DNA of 64,000 nt from Chloroflexota bacterium (GCA_026707285.1 JAPOXD010000011.1:1-64000); one strand, 5' to 3'. Positions 40,885 to 49,114 are shown, numbered from the stretch's first letter. Notes: generated by a model not told the origin, from the sequence alone. Numbers and translations: made by a program.

Positions 40885-40887
40885 GGC

Positions 40888-41274
40888 TTAGCGCAACTCG
40901 GCGGTGGCGCCCACCTCGGCAAGCTTGGCGACGATCTGGTCGCCCTCGTCCTTCGAGACGCCTTCCTTCACCGGACCCGGCGCCGCGTCGACCACGCCCT
41001 TGGCCTCGCGCAGGCCAAGCCCCGTGATCTCGCGCACGGCCTTGATGACCTGGATCTTCTGCTGACCGGAAGACTCCAGGTGCACCGTGAACTCGGTCTG
41101 CTCGGCCTCGGCCGCCGCGCCGTTGGCGCCATCGGCCGCGGGCGCCGCGGCGACAGCCATCGGCGCGCCGGTGACGTTGTACTTCTCCTTCAGCGCCTCC
41201 ACGAGCTCGCTGAGCTCGATCACCGTCATGGAGTCGATCGCGCTGAGAATGTCGTCCTTGCTGATCGTGGCCAT
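40888..41274 (-). CDS. rplL: 50S ribosomal protein L7/L12
   Basis: Stalk protein of the large subunit that recruits translation factors. It has 128 residues in the usual three parts: an N-terminal dimerisation domain ([21 protein letters not shown]), a flexible Ala-rich hinge ([17 protein letters not shown]) and a C-terminal factor-binding domain ([20 protein letters not shown]). It starts four bases after the rplJ stop, the usual rplJL order, under L10-leader control. In most bacteria rpoBC follows; here a glycosyltransferase does. The ATG at 41274 fits. Confidence 0.96.
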   Translation of the reverse strand: MATISKDDILSAIDSMTVIELSELVEALKEKYNVTGAPMAVAAAPAADGANGAAAEAEQTEFTVHLESSGQQKIQVIKAVREITGLGLREAKGVVDAAPGPVKEGVSKDEGDQIVAKLAEVGATAELR

Positions 41275-41277
41275 CCG

Positions 41278-41814
41278 TCACGCTCCTTCCGCGTGTGGTT
41301 GCAGTTGTTCGACGCGTTCCTGCAAGGCGTAAACCAATCCGTGAATCGTGCCGGCCAGGGTGTGCACCAGGCCGGAAATCGGGCTTTCGATTGACCAAAC
41401 CAACTCCGATTGCAACTGCTCGACCCCGAACAGCGAGGCCAGCCGCGCAATGCGATCGGTGTCAAGCGCCTGCCCTCCGGCCACACCGCCGCGAATCTCC
41501 ATCTTGGGATTCGAGGCAGTGAATCCCCGCAAGGCCCGCGCGGTGCCAATGACGTCCTCGCCACTGAACGCGAACGCGGTCTGGCCGTGAAAAAACGGCT
41601 CCAGGTGCTCGGCGTTACTCTGGCGCGCCGCCAGGATCGCTAGCGAATTCTTCACCACGCGAAACTTCGCGCCGGTTTCGCGCATTTGGCGGCGCAGCGC
41701 TTGCATGTCCGACACCGTGAGCTCGCTATATCCGGCCACGATGCTCAGCGGCGCGTCCGCCAGCGCCGACGACAGCGCGTCGACGATTTCGACCTTTTCG
41801 GCCTTGGTGGCCAT
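41278..41814 (-). CDS. rplJ: 50S ribosomal protein L10
   Basis: Stalk base protein of 178 residues that binds 23S rRNA and carries L7/L12 dimers. It shows EKVEIVDALSSALADAPLSIV, SELTVSDMQALRRQMRETGAKFRVVKNSL and the FSGEDVIGTARAL region. The C-terminal helix QALDTDRIARLASL and on provides the L12 binding. The ATG at 41814 matches the family start; an upstream extension would translate the leader RNA. The 177-base gap to rplA contains the L10 leader, the known autoregulatory site of this operon. Confidence 0.96.
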   Translation of the reverse strand: MATKAEKVEIVDALSSALADAPLSIVAGYSELTVSDMQALRRQMRETGAKFRVVKNSLAILAARQSNAEHLEPFFHGQTAFAFSGEDVIGTARALRGFTASNPKMEIRGGVAGGQALDTDRIARLASLFGVEQLQSELVWSIESPISGLVHTLAGTIHGLVYALQERVEQLQPHAEGA

Positions 41815-41896
41815 GCGTGTCAACGTCCTTTCCTCGAATGACCTTGTGCCGCGGCGTCCGGCGGCGCGCCGTGACACGCGCCGCTCGCGTGGTCAT

Positions 41897-41964
41897 TCGC
41901 GCCTCGGCGGGCGTCCCCAAGGGAGCTTATGCAGCGCACCCGCGGTCTTCGGCTGACGGCAAAA
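41897..41964 (-). promoter_or_regulatory. L10-type ribosomal leader RNA
   Basis: In the spacer between rplA and rplJ, the minus-strand RNA contains CCGAAGACCGCGGGTGCG and later GGGGACGCCCGCCGAGG. This matches the conserved L10-leader pattern GAGGACAGCAGGUGC ... CCUGCCGAGG, with the CGGGTG and CGCCCG arms pairing. L10 (with L12) binds it and represses rplJL translation. The long GC-rich hairpins further down (41830-41890) may form the rest of the switch. Confidence 0.72.
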
Positions 41965-41990
41965 GGGGTGTGACTGGTGGGCTGGGCGCC

Positions 41991-42707
41991 TCAGGCGGCC
42001 AGCGCGGCGGCCTCCTCGTGAATGCGGGATACGTCCATCGAGACGCCCGGTCCCATGGTTGTGGTAAGCGTGGCGGAAAGCAGGTAGGTGCCCTTGGCGG
42101 CGGCGGGTCGAGCCTGGACGATGGCGTCCACGATCGCCGCGAGGTTTTCCTTGAGCGCCGCGGCGCCCATGGACACCTTGCCGGCGCGCACGTGCACGTT
42201 GGCCAAGCGCTCGACTCGAAACTCGACGCGCCCGGCCTTGAGGTCCTTGACGACCCGGCCCACGTCGTTGGTCACGGTGCCCGCCCGCGCGTTCGGCATG
42301 AGGCCGCGCGGACCGAGAATCCGCCCCAACGGCCCGATGATGCGCATGGTGTCGGGCATGGCGACCGCCGCCTCGAAGTCGAGCCACCCGCCCTGGATGC
42401 GCTTGGCCAGGTCGTCGGTGCCGATCTCGTCGGCTCCCGCCTCACGCGCTTCCTCGGCCCCATCGCCGGTAGCGAAGGCGATCACCCGGATCGACCGCCC
42501 CGTGCCGTGCGGCAGGGACAGCGTGCCGCGCACCTGCTGATCCTGGTGGGTGGGGTCCACGCCGAGCCGCATGTGCAACTCGACGGTTTCGTCGAACTTG
42601 GCGGGCGGGAACTGCACCAGCTGATCGACGGCGTCCGAGATCGAAAGCCTGGCTTCCGAGTCGACCATTTCGGCCGCCTGCCGGTAGCGTTTGCCGTGGC
42701 GCGGCAT
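41991..42707 (-). CDS. rplA: 50S ribosomal protein L1
   Basis: Large-subunit protein at the L1 stalk, which helps release deacylated tRNA, and a repressor of its own mRNA in many bacteria. It has 238 residues. The family signature is RILGPRGLMPNARAGTVTNDV, and other conserved parts are FDETVELHMRLGVDP and GTLSLPHGTG. The ATG at 42707 follows rplK by two bases. A leader lies after its stop, before rplJ. Confidence 0.96.
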   Translation of the reverse strand: MPRHGKRYRQAAEMVDSEARLSISDAVDQLVQFPPAKFDETVELHMRLGVDPTHQDQQVRGTLSLPHGTGRSIRVIAFATGDGAEEAREAGADEIGTDDLAKRIQGGWLDFEAAVAMPDTMRIIGPLGRILGPRGLMPNARAGTVTNDVGRVVKDLKAGRVEFRVERLANVHVRAGKVSMGAAALKENLAAIVDAIVQARPAAAKGTYLLSATLTTTMGPGVSMDVSRIHEEAAALAA

Positions 42708-42709
42708 GG

Positions 42710-43135
42710 CTAGCCCTCCACCAGCACGCCCATGCTGCGGGCGGTGCCTTCGATCACGCGCTCGGCGGACTCGACGTCATAGGCATTGAGATCCGGCATC
42801 TTGGTCTCGGCAATCTCGCGCAACTGGCGGCGGGTGATGGTGCCGACCACTTCCTCGTGCGGAATGGCCGCGCCCTTCTCGACCCCTGCGGCCTTGCGCA
42901 GCAGATCAGATACGGGCGGCGTCTTGGTGATGAAGGTGAACGAGCGGTCCTCGTAGACCATGATCTCGACGGGAATCACCGATCCCATCTGGTCCTTGGT
43001 GCGCTCGTTGTACTGCTTGGTGAACTCGACGATGTTGACGCCGTGGCTGCCCAAGGCCGGGCCAACCGGCGGGGCCGGCGTGGCCTGCCCCGCGGCAAGC
43101 TGCAACTTCACGATGGATCGGAGTCTGCGCGCCAT
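42710..43135 (-). CDS. rplK: 50S ribosomal protein L11
   Basis: Protein of the GTPase-associated centre, 141 residues. N-terminal part: [29 protein letters not shown] with the thiostrepton-region proline helix. C-terminal RNA-binding part: [29 protein letters not shown]. It is followed at two bases by rplA, and nusG is 12 bases upstream. The ATG at 43135 is standard. Confidence 0.96.
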   Translation of the reverse strand: MARRLRSIVKLQLAAGQATPAPPVGPALGSHGVNIVEFTKQYNERTKDQMGSVIPVEIMVYEDRSFTFITKTPPVSDLLRKAAGVEKGAAIPHEEVVGTITRRQLREIAETKMPDLNAYDVESAERVIEGTARSMGVLVEG

Positions 43136-43147
43136 GTTGTTTCGAGC

Positions 43148-43750
43148 CTAGCCTCCGGCCCCGGCCACCGGCCCGCCGCTCTGCTTCTCCACCTGAAGAA
43201 AGTCCAACTCGACCGGAGTTTCGCGGCCAAAGAAGGATACAAGCACGCGCAAGCGCTCCTTCTCGTCGAGCACTTCATCCACGGTACCGAAGAAATCGGT
43301 GAATGGGCCGTCGATGATCTTGACGCGCTCGCCGGCCTGGATGCGGACCTCCGGACGCGGGGTCTCGCCCTCCATCTGCTTGAAGATCACGTCCGCTTCC
43401 TCGGGCGGCAGCCGCGTGGGGCGATTGCCCGAGCCGACGAAGTTCACCACGCCCGGCGTGTTGCGCACGACGAGCCACGACTCGTCGTCAAGCACCATGC
43501 GCACCAGCACATAGCCGGGATACATCTTGCGCTTCACGCGGCGGCGCTGGCCGTGCTTGACCTCTTCGATTTCCTCGGTCGGCACGATCACATCGAAGAT
43601 CTTGTCGGAGGCGTCCATGGAGACCACGCGGTGCTCCAGGTTGTCCTTCACCTTGCCTTCGTAGCCCGAGTAGGTGTTGATCACGAACCAGCCCGCCTCG
43701 TCGCGAGCGGCGGTCGTCACAGTCTCGGCAGGTTTAGGCTGAATTGCCAC
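43148..43750 (-). CDS. nusG: transcription termination/antitermination factor NusG
   Basis: Essential transcription elongation factor of 200 residues. The NGN domain shows WFVINTYSGYEGKVKDNLEHR, IVPTEEIEEVK and MYPGYVLVRMVLDDESW. The KOW domain is AGERVKIIDGPFTDFFGTVDEV. The first 18 residues are an additional tail. It lies between secE and rplK, the common order. The ATG at 43750 begins 12 bases after secE ends. Confidence 0.96.
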   Translation of the reverse strand: MAIQPKPAETVTTAARDEAGWFVINTYSGYEGKVKDNLEHRVVSMDASDKIFDVIVPTEEIEEVKHGQRRRVKRKMYPGYVLVRMVLDDESWLVVRNTPGVVNFVGSGNRPTRLPPEEADVIFKQMEGETPRPEVRIQAGERVKIIDGPFTDFFGTVDEVLDEKERLRVLVSFFGRETPVELDFLQVEKQSGGPVAGAGG

Positions 43751-43762
43751 GAAAATCCCCCT

Positions 43763-44032
43763 CTAGGCCACGACGACGTCAAACAGCTCGGCGAACACAA
43801 AGTCGGCCAGCCCGAGCAGCATCGCCATGAGCAGGCTGATGGCCACCACCAGGCCGGTGAGCCGGATGGTCTGCTCGCGGGTGGGCCAGTGGGCCTTGCG
43901 CAGCTCGGCGTAGGCGTCGCGAATGAACGCCCCGCCCGGCAGCCGCGCCAGGCGGCTCGGCGGCGCCGTGCGGCGTCGCGAACGGCCGCCGCGGGCCGGT
44001 GCCCGGCTAGATTGTTCTCTAACGAGTTTCAC
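43763..44032 (-). CDS. secE: preprotein translocase subunit SecE
   Basis: Short membrane subunit of the SecYEG channel, 89 residues with a single C-terminal helix ([21 protein letters not shown]). The conserved [20 protein letters not shown] amphipathic segment, with the WPT motif, comes just before. The basic N-terminal extension (ARGGRSRRR) is longer than usual. The GTG at 44032 overlaps the end of rpmG by 14 bases. Confidence 0.92.
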   Translation of the reverse strand: MKLVREQSSRAPARGGRSRRRTAPPSRLARLPGGAFIRDAYAELRKAHWPTREQTIRLTGLVVAISLLMAMLLGLADFVFAELFDVVVA

Positions 44033-44183
44033 GATGGCGTCGATGTTCGCGGCAGCGCGCGCAGTACTTGCTCAGCTCCATGCGATCCGGGTCGTTGCGC
44101 CGGTTCTTGCTCGACACATAGCCACGGCTGCCGCAGTCCGTGCATTCGAGCGTTATGACAAGTCGATCACCGCGTCGGGGCAT
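44019..44183 (-). CDS. rpmG: 50S ribosomal protein L33
   Basis: A 54-residue ribosomal protein of the zinc-binding type. It reads [18 protein letters not shown], then [19 protein letters not shown] and [14 protein letters not shown]. Two CxxC pairs (ECTDC, CARC) form the zinc site. The [12 protein letters not shown] and the HRHRET-like end are typical of L33. The gene is complete but very short. It heads the rpmG-secE-nusG-rplKAJL array and overlaps secE. A TACAAT box about 86 bases upstream may be its promoter. Confidence 0.93.
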   Translation of the reverse strand: MPRRGDRLVITLECTDCGSRGYVSSKNRRNDPDRMELSKYCARCREHRRHRETR

Positions 44184-44269
44184 CAGAACGTTCCGCAGAG
44201 CCGGGAGGACCGATGCGCGTGCCCGGCCTCACCACGCGCACGCCCAAGGCACTGGCCAAGGGATGTCGC

Positions 44270-44275
44270 ATTGTA
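44270..44275 (-). promoter_or_regulatory. candidate -10 box of the rpmG-secE-nusG array
   Basis: TACAAT on the minus strand (consensus TATAAT, 5 of 6), about 86 bases before the rpmG start. No good -35 is visible upstream, only a GC-rich palindrome TTCCCGGCCGGG. This is the only box-like signal in the 260-base spacer. Confidence 0.35.
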
Positions 44276-44386
44276 CACCGCCCGGCCGGGAAGTCGGTCG
44301 CACGGTAGCGGGCGACTTTGACATCTGAGCGCCGCATGGAGACCCAGCATCGGCGGGCGGCCTCGATGCGTCGCTTGACTTCCGTG

Positions 44387-44440
44387 GTGGATTCCCGCCC
44401 CGTATCGAGTACGGGGCAGGCTCTTCGCGGGAATGACGGA
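44387..44440. repeat. nested family A repeat with inner palindrome
   Basis: GTGGATTCCCGCC ... CTTCGCGGGAATGACGGA is a family A element whose loop is filled by CCGTATCGAGTACGGGGCAG. The inner part is itself the palindrome CCCGTATCGAGTACGGG. The next open frame starts seven bases after it. Confidence 0.75.
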
Positions 44441-44446
44441 CTCAAG

Positions 44447-44566
44447 GTGGTCCACTACCCGGCGTTTCGAGTCGGACGCGACGAGCTGGCTGCGGCCCCG
44501 GCGCTGGGTACCATTTGGCTCGTCGCCGGCATTGCGGCGGTGATTGGGATGGTGCAGTCCTCATGA
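44447..44566 (+). CDS. possible small membrane protein
   Basis: A GTG-initiated frame of 39 residues, VVHYPAFRVGRDEL then a hydrophobic segment TIWLVAGIAAVIGMV. It ends in TGA that overlaps the ATG of the next gene (ATGA). I do not recognise it. The overlap and the helix suggest a real short protein co-translated with its neighbour, but there is no strong Shine-Dalgarno and the sequence begins just after a repeat. Confidence 0.4.
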   Translation: MVHYPAFRVGRDELAAAPALGTIWLVAGIAAVIGMVQSS

Positions 44567-44880
44567 TTGGGCTGTTTGGGGCGATCTTCGCCACGGTTGG
44601 CCTTGCCGCGCGCCTAGTCGCCCACAGTCTTTGGCGTGTGCTCAACGTCGTTGTGCAGGCGCTCGGCATCATCGGTCGCCACCTGATTCGCCTCCTCTGG
44701 TGGATCATCCGCGTCGGAGTGCCCGCGCTTGGACGGGGCGCCCGCGCCGTCGGACGATTCATCGGGCCTCGGCTGGTGCTCGCCTTCGCGCTGCTTGGCT
44801 ACGCAACGGCCCGCGCCGGGACCTGGGTGCGGCGAAAGATCACCCGCGCGAACGACCCGCCATCACCCCCAACCGCATAG
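44563..44880 (+). CDS. hypothetical small membrane protein
   Basis: A 105-residue protein with three hydrophobic stretches (about residues 1-18, 24-50 and 67-82) and a basic C-terminal end (WVRRKITRANDPP). I do not recognise the family. It starts at the ATG at 44563, overlapping the stop of the short upstream frame. It converges with the ketopantoate reductase gene after 12 bases. Length and composition fit a real membrane protein rather than an antisense shadow. Confidence 0.5.
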   Translation: MIGLFGAIFATVGLAARLVAHSLWRVLNVVVQALGIIGRHLIRLLWWIIRVGVPALGRGARAVGRFIGPRLVLAFALLGYATARAGTWVRRKITRANDPPSPPTA

Positions 44881-44892
44881 GGCAGCGGGCGC

Positions 44893-45822
44893 CTAGATCC
44901 CCCCGAACGCCCGCGCTTTGGCCTTGAGCGAGAGGTAGATGGCTTCGAGCGCCGGTGTGGGCACGCCGGCCTCGCGGCCGCGGCGCACCACCGCGCCGGT
45001 GAGGTATTCGAGCTCGACGCGGCGCTGGTGGCCGAAGTCGACCTGGAGCGACGTGGTGTTGTCCGCCGGGGCGGATTGCAGCAGGGCGACCAGGTCGTCG
45101 CTGGTGGATTCCGGCAGATCGACGCCCAACGCGCGCCCAACGGACGCCGCTTCGTTGAACATCTTGCGGTAGACATCCTCCATGCCCTCGGTGGACAGGA
45201 TGTCGCCGAGCGGTAGCTGGCAGGCGGCGCTCATGCCGCCGTGCACCGAGAGCAACACGATCTTGCTCCACAGGATGCGGGTGATGTCGTCGCTGACCTC
45301 GGTTTCGATGCCGCAGCCGCGCAGCGCCTCGGCGATCGTCTCCACACGCTCGGACACCCCGCCGCCGGGCTCGCCGATGGCCGCGCGCACCAGCGCGTCC
45401 TGGTACTCGATGACGCCCGGCCCGGCAATGTGGGCCGTGAGCCAGGTGGCGCCGCCGATCACGTGCTCCGCGCCCAGCACCGACGACAGCATCGGCACGC
45501 TGTCGATGCCGTTCTGCAGCGTGAGCACCGCGGTCTCGTCGCCAACGGCGGGGACCAGAAGCTCGGCGGCGGACTGCGTGTCGTAGGCCTTGACCGCGAA
45601 CACGATGAGGTCGAACGTCGCCCCGGCGCCCGCCGGCCGTTCGACGACATTGACCGGGAGGAAGCGGCGCGATCCGTCCTCGCTGAGCATGCACAGGCCG
45701 TGCTCGCGAATGGCTTCCAAATGCGCCCCGCGGGCGACGAAAGTCACGTCGTGGCCGGTGTCGAAGAGACCGGCGCCGACAAAGCCGCCGACTCCGCCCG
45801 ATCCCATCATCATCACGCGCAT
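44893..45822 (-). CDS. 2-dehydropantoate 2-reductase (ketopantoate reductase)
   Basis: NADPH enzyme of 309 residues from the PanE/ApbA family, which makes pantoate for coenzyme A. The Rossmann loop is MMGSGGVGGFVGAGL, then LIVFAVKAYDT with the catalytic lysine, LTLQNGIDS, and the C-terminal domain with ITRILWSKIVLLSVHGG and its lysine. Members of the family can act on other 2-oxoacids, so panE is not assigned. GAAGGAGA lies before the ATG at 45822. No other pantothenate gene is adjacent. Confidence 0.9.
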   Translation of the reverse strand: MRVMMMGSGGVGGFVGAGLFDTGHDVTFVARGAHLEAIREHGLCMLSEDGSRRFLPVNVVERPAGAGATFDLIVFAVKAYDTQSAAELLVPAVGDETAVLTLQNGIDSVPMLSSVLGAEHVIGGATWLTAHIAGPGVIEYQDALVRAAIGEPGGGVSERVETIAEALRGCGIETEVSDDITRILWSKIVLLSVHGGMSAACQLPLGDILSTEGMEDVYRKMFNEAASVGRALGVDLPESTSDDLVALLQSAPADNTTSLQVDFGHQRRVELEYLTGAVVRRGREAGVPTPALEAIYLSLKAKARAFGGI

Positions 45823-45914
45823 GCTGCTCTCCTTCTCTTACGGGGTCTCTCGATTGGCCGGGTCAGACGCGGGATGTCTTGCACGCAGCCGGGGCGATTC
45901 CCGTCTAGTTGGGG

Positions 45915-45944
45915 GTGGATTCCCGCCTTCGCGGGAATGACGGA
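45915..45944. repeat. dispersed palindromic repeat, family A
   Basis: Full copy with core TTCCCGCCTTCGCGGGAA. It lies between the ketopantoate reductase gene and the end of the MBL gene, both on the minus strand. Confidence 0.8.
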
Positions 45945-45971
45945 GGGGGTACGCATAGGTCTTCTGGCCGA

Positions 45972-47852
45972 CTATCCCGCGCCGTCGCCGACGGTCACCA
46001 GCGCCTCGGTCACGGGGCCGCGGCTCCGGCCGTCCTCGCGGATTTCGGCCGTGAGAATGCGACGGATGTCCGAATGCGCTGGCGCCGTGGCGGTGAGCGT
46101 CAACTCGCCGCGGGCGCCGGCCTCCAGGTCCAGGGACTCAAATGCCTCGCTCGTGCGCCACGCATCGGGAACCAGCAGCCGCGCTTCGAGCCGCACGGCC
46201 CGCTCAGCGTTGTTGCGGAGCAGCAGGCGATACCGGCATGACTCGCCCGGTTCGGCATGGCGCAGATATGGGACCAGCCGCGCCCACCAGAGGTCAACGC
46301 CCTCGTCGGCCGGTTCGTCCAATAGGTCCCGCACGACGCGCTCCTTGCGGGCGATGAAGTCTCGGTACTCCGCCGCGCGACGCGAGTCCCACGGAATCAG
46401 CTCGCGATGCCCCGGACACACCAGGTCCGGCTTCACGAGGTCCATCACGTCGGCGCAGCGACGATGCATCCACAGCTGGAGGCTATTGCGCAGCACCGTG
46501 GTCTGATAGAGCTGCGCGGTCATCTCGCCGGTGATGCCGGGCGCAAGCTCCAGGAAGATATTGTCGCCGGTGAAGGCCACTTTCTGTCCATCGACGTGAG
46601 TGGCGAGGACCGAGTGAAACTCCGTCTGGCCCGGCGCGTGGTGGACCTCGAACTCAAACTCCTCCCACTGAAACCGCTCGCCGTCGCGCAGCTTGCGTTC
46701 GATCGGGATCGGAGTCGGCATTGTGCACGGCGTGCTGCACCAGCCGGCCGGGTCCTCCAACACCTGCGCCACCTCGTCCAGCGCCCAGACTCGCGCGCCC
46801 TCGTGGCGCACCAGATAGGGAATGCCCGCCGTGTGGTCGTCGTGGATGTGCGTGACCAGCACCATGTCCATCTTGCGCACGCCGTATCTCTCGCGCAGCT
46901 CGTCGAGGTGGTGCACCACGAAGCGCATCGTGTCGCCGTCCTCACGCTCCTGGGAGACGCCCATGTGCGCGAAGTGCGAGTGCCCGTAGTCGATGAAGCA
47001 CGCTTTGCCGCTATCGGATAGCAGCACGTAGAAGTTCGAGCAGGTATGCGGTCCGCCCCAGAGCAAATGCCGCGACACCTGGATGAACTTCGGATCGGGC
47101 AGGATTTCGAGCCCGTGTCCCCCGTCGCGCCCCAGGAACCGCATCCCGGCGCCCAGGCGCGCCAGCGCCATCAGCCGCTCTTCCAGCCGCGCGCAATCCC
47201 CAACCGGATCTTCGACCAGGTCGCCATGCGATGGGAGCGCCAGGTCGGGCGCGTGCCGCCGCAGCGCCTGGAGTGACTCCAGCGTGAACAGCGCGCCCTG
47301 CTGATCGGCGTAGCCGTACTCCATCGCGTGGTACTGGTAGAGCACGCCGCCCGCGCACAGCAGATCGCCGGTGAAGGCGACGCGCCGGTCGTCGATGCGG
47401 CCGATGAGCATGCTGCTGCCGTGGGTGTGGCCCTTGGCCGGGATGATCTCCAGCTCAACGTCGCGCCAGGTGAACGTCTCGTAGTCCTCGAGGTCGGCAT
47501 CGACCGCGACGCTTTCCGCCAGCGTGAAAAAGGTGTTGCGGTCGTTGTAGTTGTCGTAGACGCGCTTGTGCTGCCAGAACAGCTCGACCTGATCGAAGAG
47601 ATGGCGCTCGTGCTCGGGAACGGCCACCTTGGCGCCGTGATCCTTGAGCCGACCGGCGCCCCAGGACTGGTCGCGGTGATGGTGCGTATGCAGTACCCAC
47701 TCGACCTGCCGCACGCCGATTTCGTCGAGGTGGTCGACGACGGCGCCGAATCCGGAGTCGATCAGCAGGCCGCGGTCGCCGGCGGTCACGCAGTAGACGT
47801 TGCAGGTGTCGGTCCAGCGAAAGATGCGCGGGGAGATCTGGACCCAGGCCAT
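45972..47852 (-). CDS. protein with two metallo-beta-lactamase-fold domains
   Basis: Cytoplasmic protein of 626 residues with two tandem MBL hydrolase domains. Domain 1 (about 5-250) has T-H57-H-H59-R-D61-Q62, so the last histidine of HxHxDH is Gln62; it also has KGHTHGS and FTGDLLCAGG. Domain 2 (about 280-530) has THIHDDH with His335, His337, Asp339 and His340, then HHAPGQTEFHS and FTGDNIF, and appears intact. The last 100 residues form a separate beta-rich domain. MBL enzymes hydrolyse esters, amides, RNA or thioesters; the substrate is unknown. The ATG at 47852 fits; a longer frame from 48017 would cross the next gene's start. Confidence 0.83.
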   Translation of the reverse strand: MAWVQISPRIFRWTDTCNVYCVTAGDRGLLIDSGFGAVVDHLDEIGVRQVEWVLHTHHHRDQSWGAGRLKDHGAKVAVPEHERHLFDQVELFWQHKRVYDNYNDRNTFFTLAESVAVDADLEDYETFTWRDVELEIIPAKGHTHGSSMLIGRIDDRRVAFTGDLLCAGGVLYQYHAMEYGYADQQGALFTLESLQALRRHAPDLALPSHGDLVEDPVGDCARLEERLMALARLGAGMRFLGRDGGHGLEILPDPKFIQVSRHLLWGGPHTCSNFYVLLSDSGKACFIDYGHSHFAHMGVSQEREDGDTMRFVVHHLDELRERYGVRKMDMVLVTHIHDDHTAGIPYLVRHEGARVWALDEVAQVLEDPAGWCSTPCTMPTPIPIERKLRDGERFQWEEFEFEVHHAPGQTEFHSVLATHVDGQKVAFTGDNIFLELAPGITGEMTAQLYQTTVLRNSLQLWMHRRCADVMDLVKPDLVCPGHRELIPWDSRRAAEYRDFIARKERVVRDLLDEPADEGVDLWWARLVPYLRHAEPGESCRYRLLLRNNAERAVRLEARLLVPDAWRTSEAFESLDLEAGARGELTLTATAPAHSDIRRILTAEIREDGRSRGPVTEALVTVGDGAG

Positions 47853-47998
47853 GGACGCCTCAGTCAGCTTGGCGCGGCGAGGGCAGCGTACGGGACGGCG
47901 GTCGCGACACGCGAATAGAACGTGGCGGCGAGTTTGCGAGGCATCCGCGTCGAGTGTTGCTGTAGTCTGAACGGGCCAGCAAACCAGCCTTACCCACC

Positions 47999-49114
47999 AT
48001 GCCTGAAACCGGCGCAATTGCCGTCTTCAACGGAATTCGAGAGCCTTTCGACCTGCGGGAATTCCCGGTTCCGGACCCGGAGCCGGGCGCCGCGGTGATT
48101 CGCATGCGGCTCGCCAACGTGTGCGGCTCCGACATGCATTACTGGCGCGGCGACACGGACCTGGTCGCGCGCGGCTTCAACCTTCCGGGCACGCTCGGTC
48201 ACGAAGGCACGGGCGAAATCGCGAAGCTGGGCGCTGGCCTCACCGTGGACACCAACGGCCAGCCGCTGCGCGAAGGCGACCGGGTGGTCTTCGGGTTCTT
48301 CCACCCGTGCCTGCGCTGCCCAAACTGCATGAAGGGGCATACCTACGCCTGTCCGACGCGGCAGACCAATCGAATGACGCTGCTGGACGAGTGGCCCTAC
48401 TTTCGCGGCACCTTCGCCGACTACTACTACCTGTTTCCGAAGCACGCCATCTTCCGGGTCCCCGATCACCTGGACGACCACCTCATCTCGGGCGTGAACT
48501 GCGCCCTGAGCCAGGTGGTCTCGGGGCTCGACCGGGCCGGGCAGACGGTCAACGAGACCGTCGCGATCCAGGGCGCCGGCGGCTTGGGCGTCTACGCCGC
48601 AGCCGTGGCCCAGGCGCGGGGCGCCGCCCGCGTGATCGTGATCGACGGCGTGCCGGAACGGCTGGAGCTGGCAAAGGCGTTCGGCGCGGACGAGACGGTC
48701 GACATGCGGGATTTCGAGACTCCGGAGTCGCGGGTGGCCCGAGTCCAAGAGCTCACCGACGGCCTGGGCGCCGACGTGACCCTGGAGCTGGTGGGGCATC
48801 CCGCCGTGTTCGCGGAGGGCGTCGCCATGACCGCGCCGGGCGGGCGCTACGTCGAAATCGGCAACGTCTGCGTCGGGCACACGGCGAGCTTCGATCCGTC
48901 GACCATCGTCTTCAAGAGCATCACGGTGCTGGGCGTGGCCCACTACCGCTGGCGGGACCTGAAGCAGGCGCTGGACTTCGTGGCCCACAACGTCGACAAG
49001 CTGCCGTTCGATCGCGTGCTTTCCCACACCTATCCCTTGCACGAGATCAACGAGGCGTTCGAACGCCAGGACGAAGGCCACGTGACCCGCAGCGCGCTCG
49101 CTCCGGGGGGCTGA
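47999..49114 (+). CDS. zinc-binding alcohol dehydrogenase (MDR)
   Basis: Medium-chain dehydrogenase of 371 residues. The catalytic zinc region begins VCGSDMHYWRGD with Cys42, and GHEGTGEI carries the next ligand. The structural zinc cysteines are in HPCLRCPNCMKGHTYACP. The coenzyme domain has the GAGGLGVYAAAVAQ loop. The enzyme would oxidise an alcohol or polyol with NAD; the substrate is unknown. The stop overlaps the lysA start (TGATG), so the two genes are coupled. Confidence 0.88.
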   Translation: MPETGAIAVFNGIREPFDLREFPVPDPEPGAAVIRMRLANVCGSDMHYWRGDTDLVARGFNLPGTLGHEGTGEIAKLGAGLTVDTNGQPLREGDRVVFGFFHPCLRCPNCMKGHTYACPTRQTNRMTLLDEWPYFRGTFADYYYLFPKHAIFRVPDHLDDHLISGVNCALSQVVSGLDRAGQTVNETVAIQGAGGLGVYAAAVAQARGAARVIVIDGVPERLELAKAFGADETVDMRDFETPESRVARVQELTDGLGADVTLELVGHPAVFAEGVAMTAPGGRYVEIGNVCVGHTASFDPSTIVFKSITVLGVAHYRWRDLKQALDFVAHNVDKLPFDRVLSHTYPLHEINEAFERQDEGHVTRSALAPGG

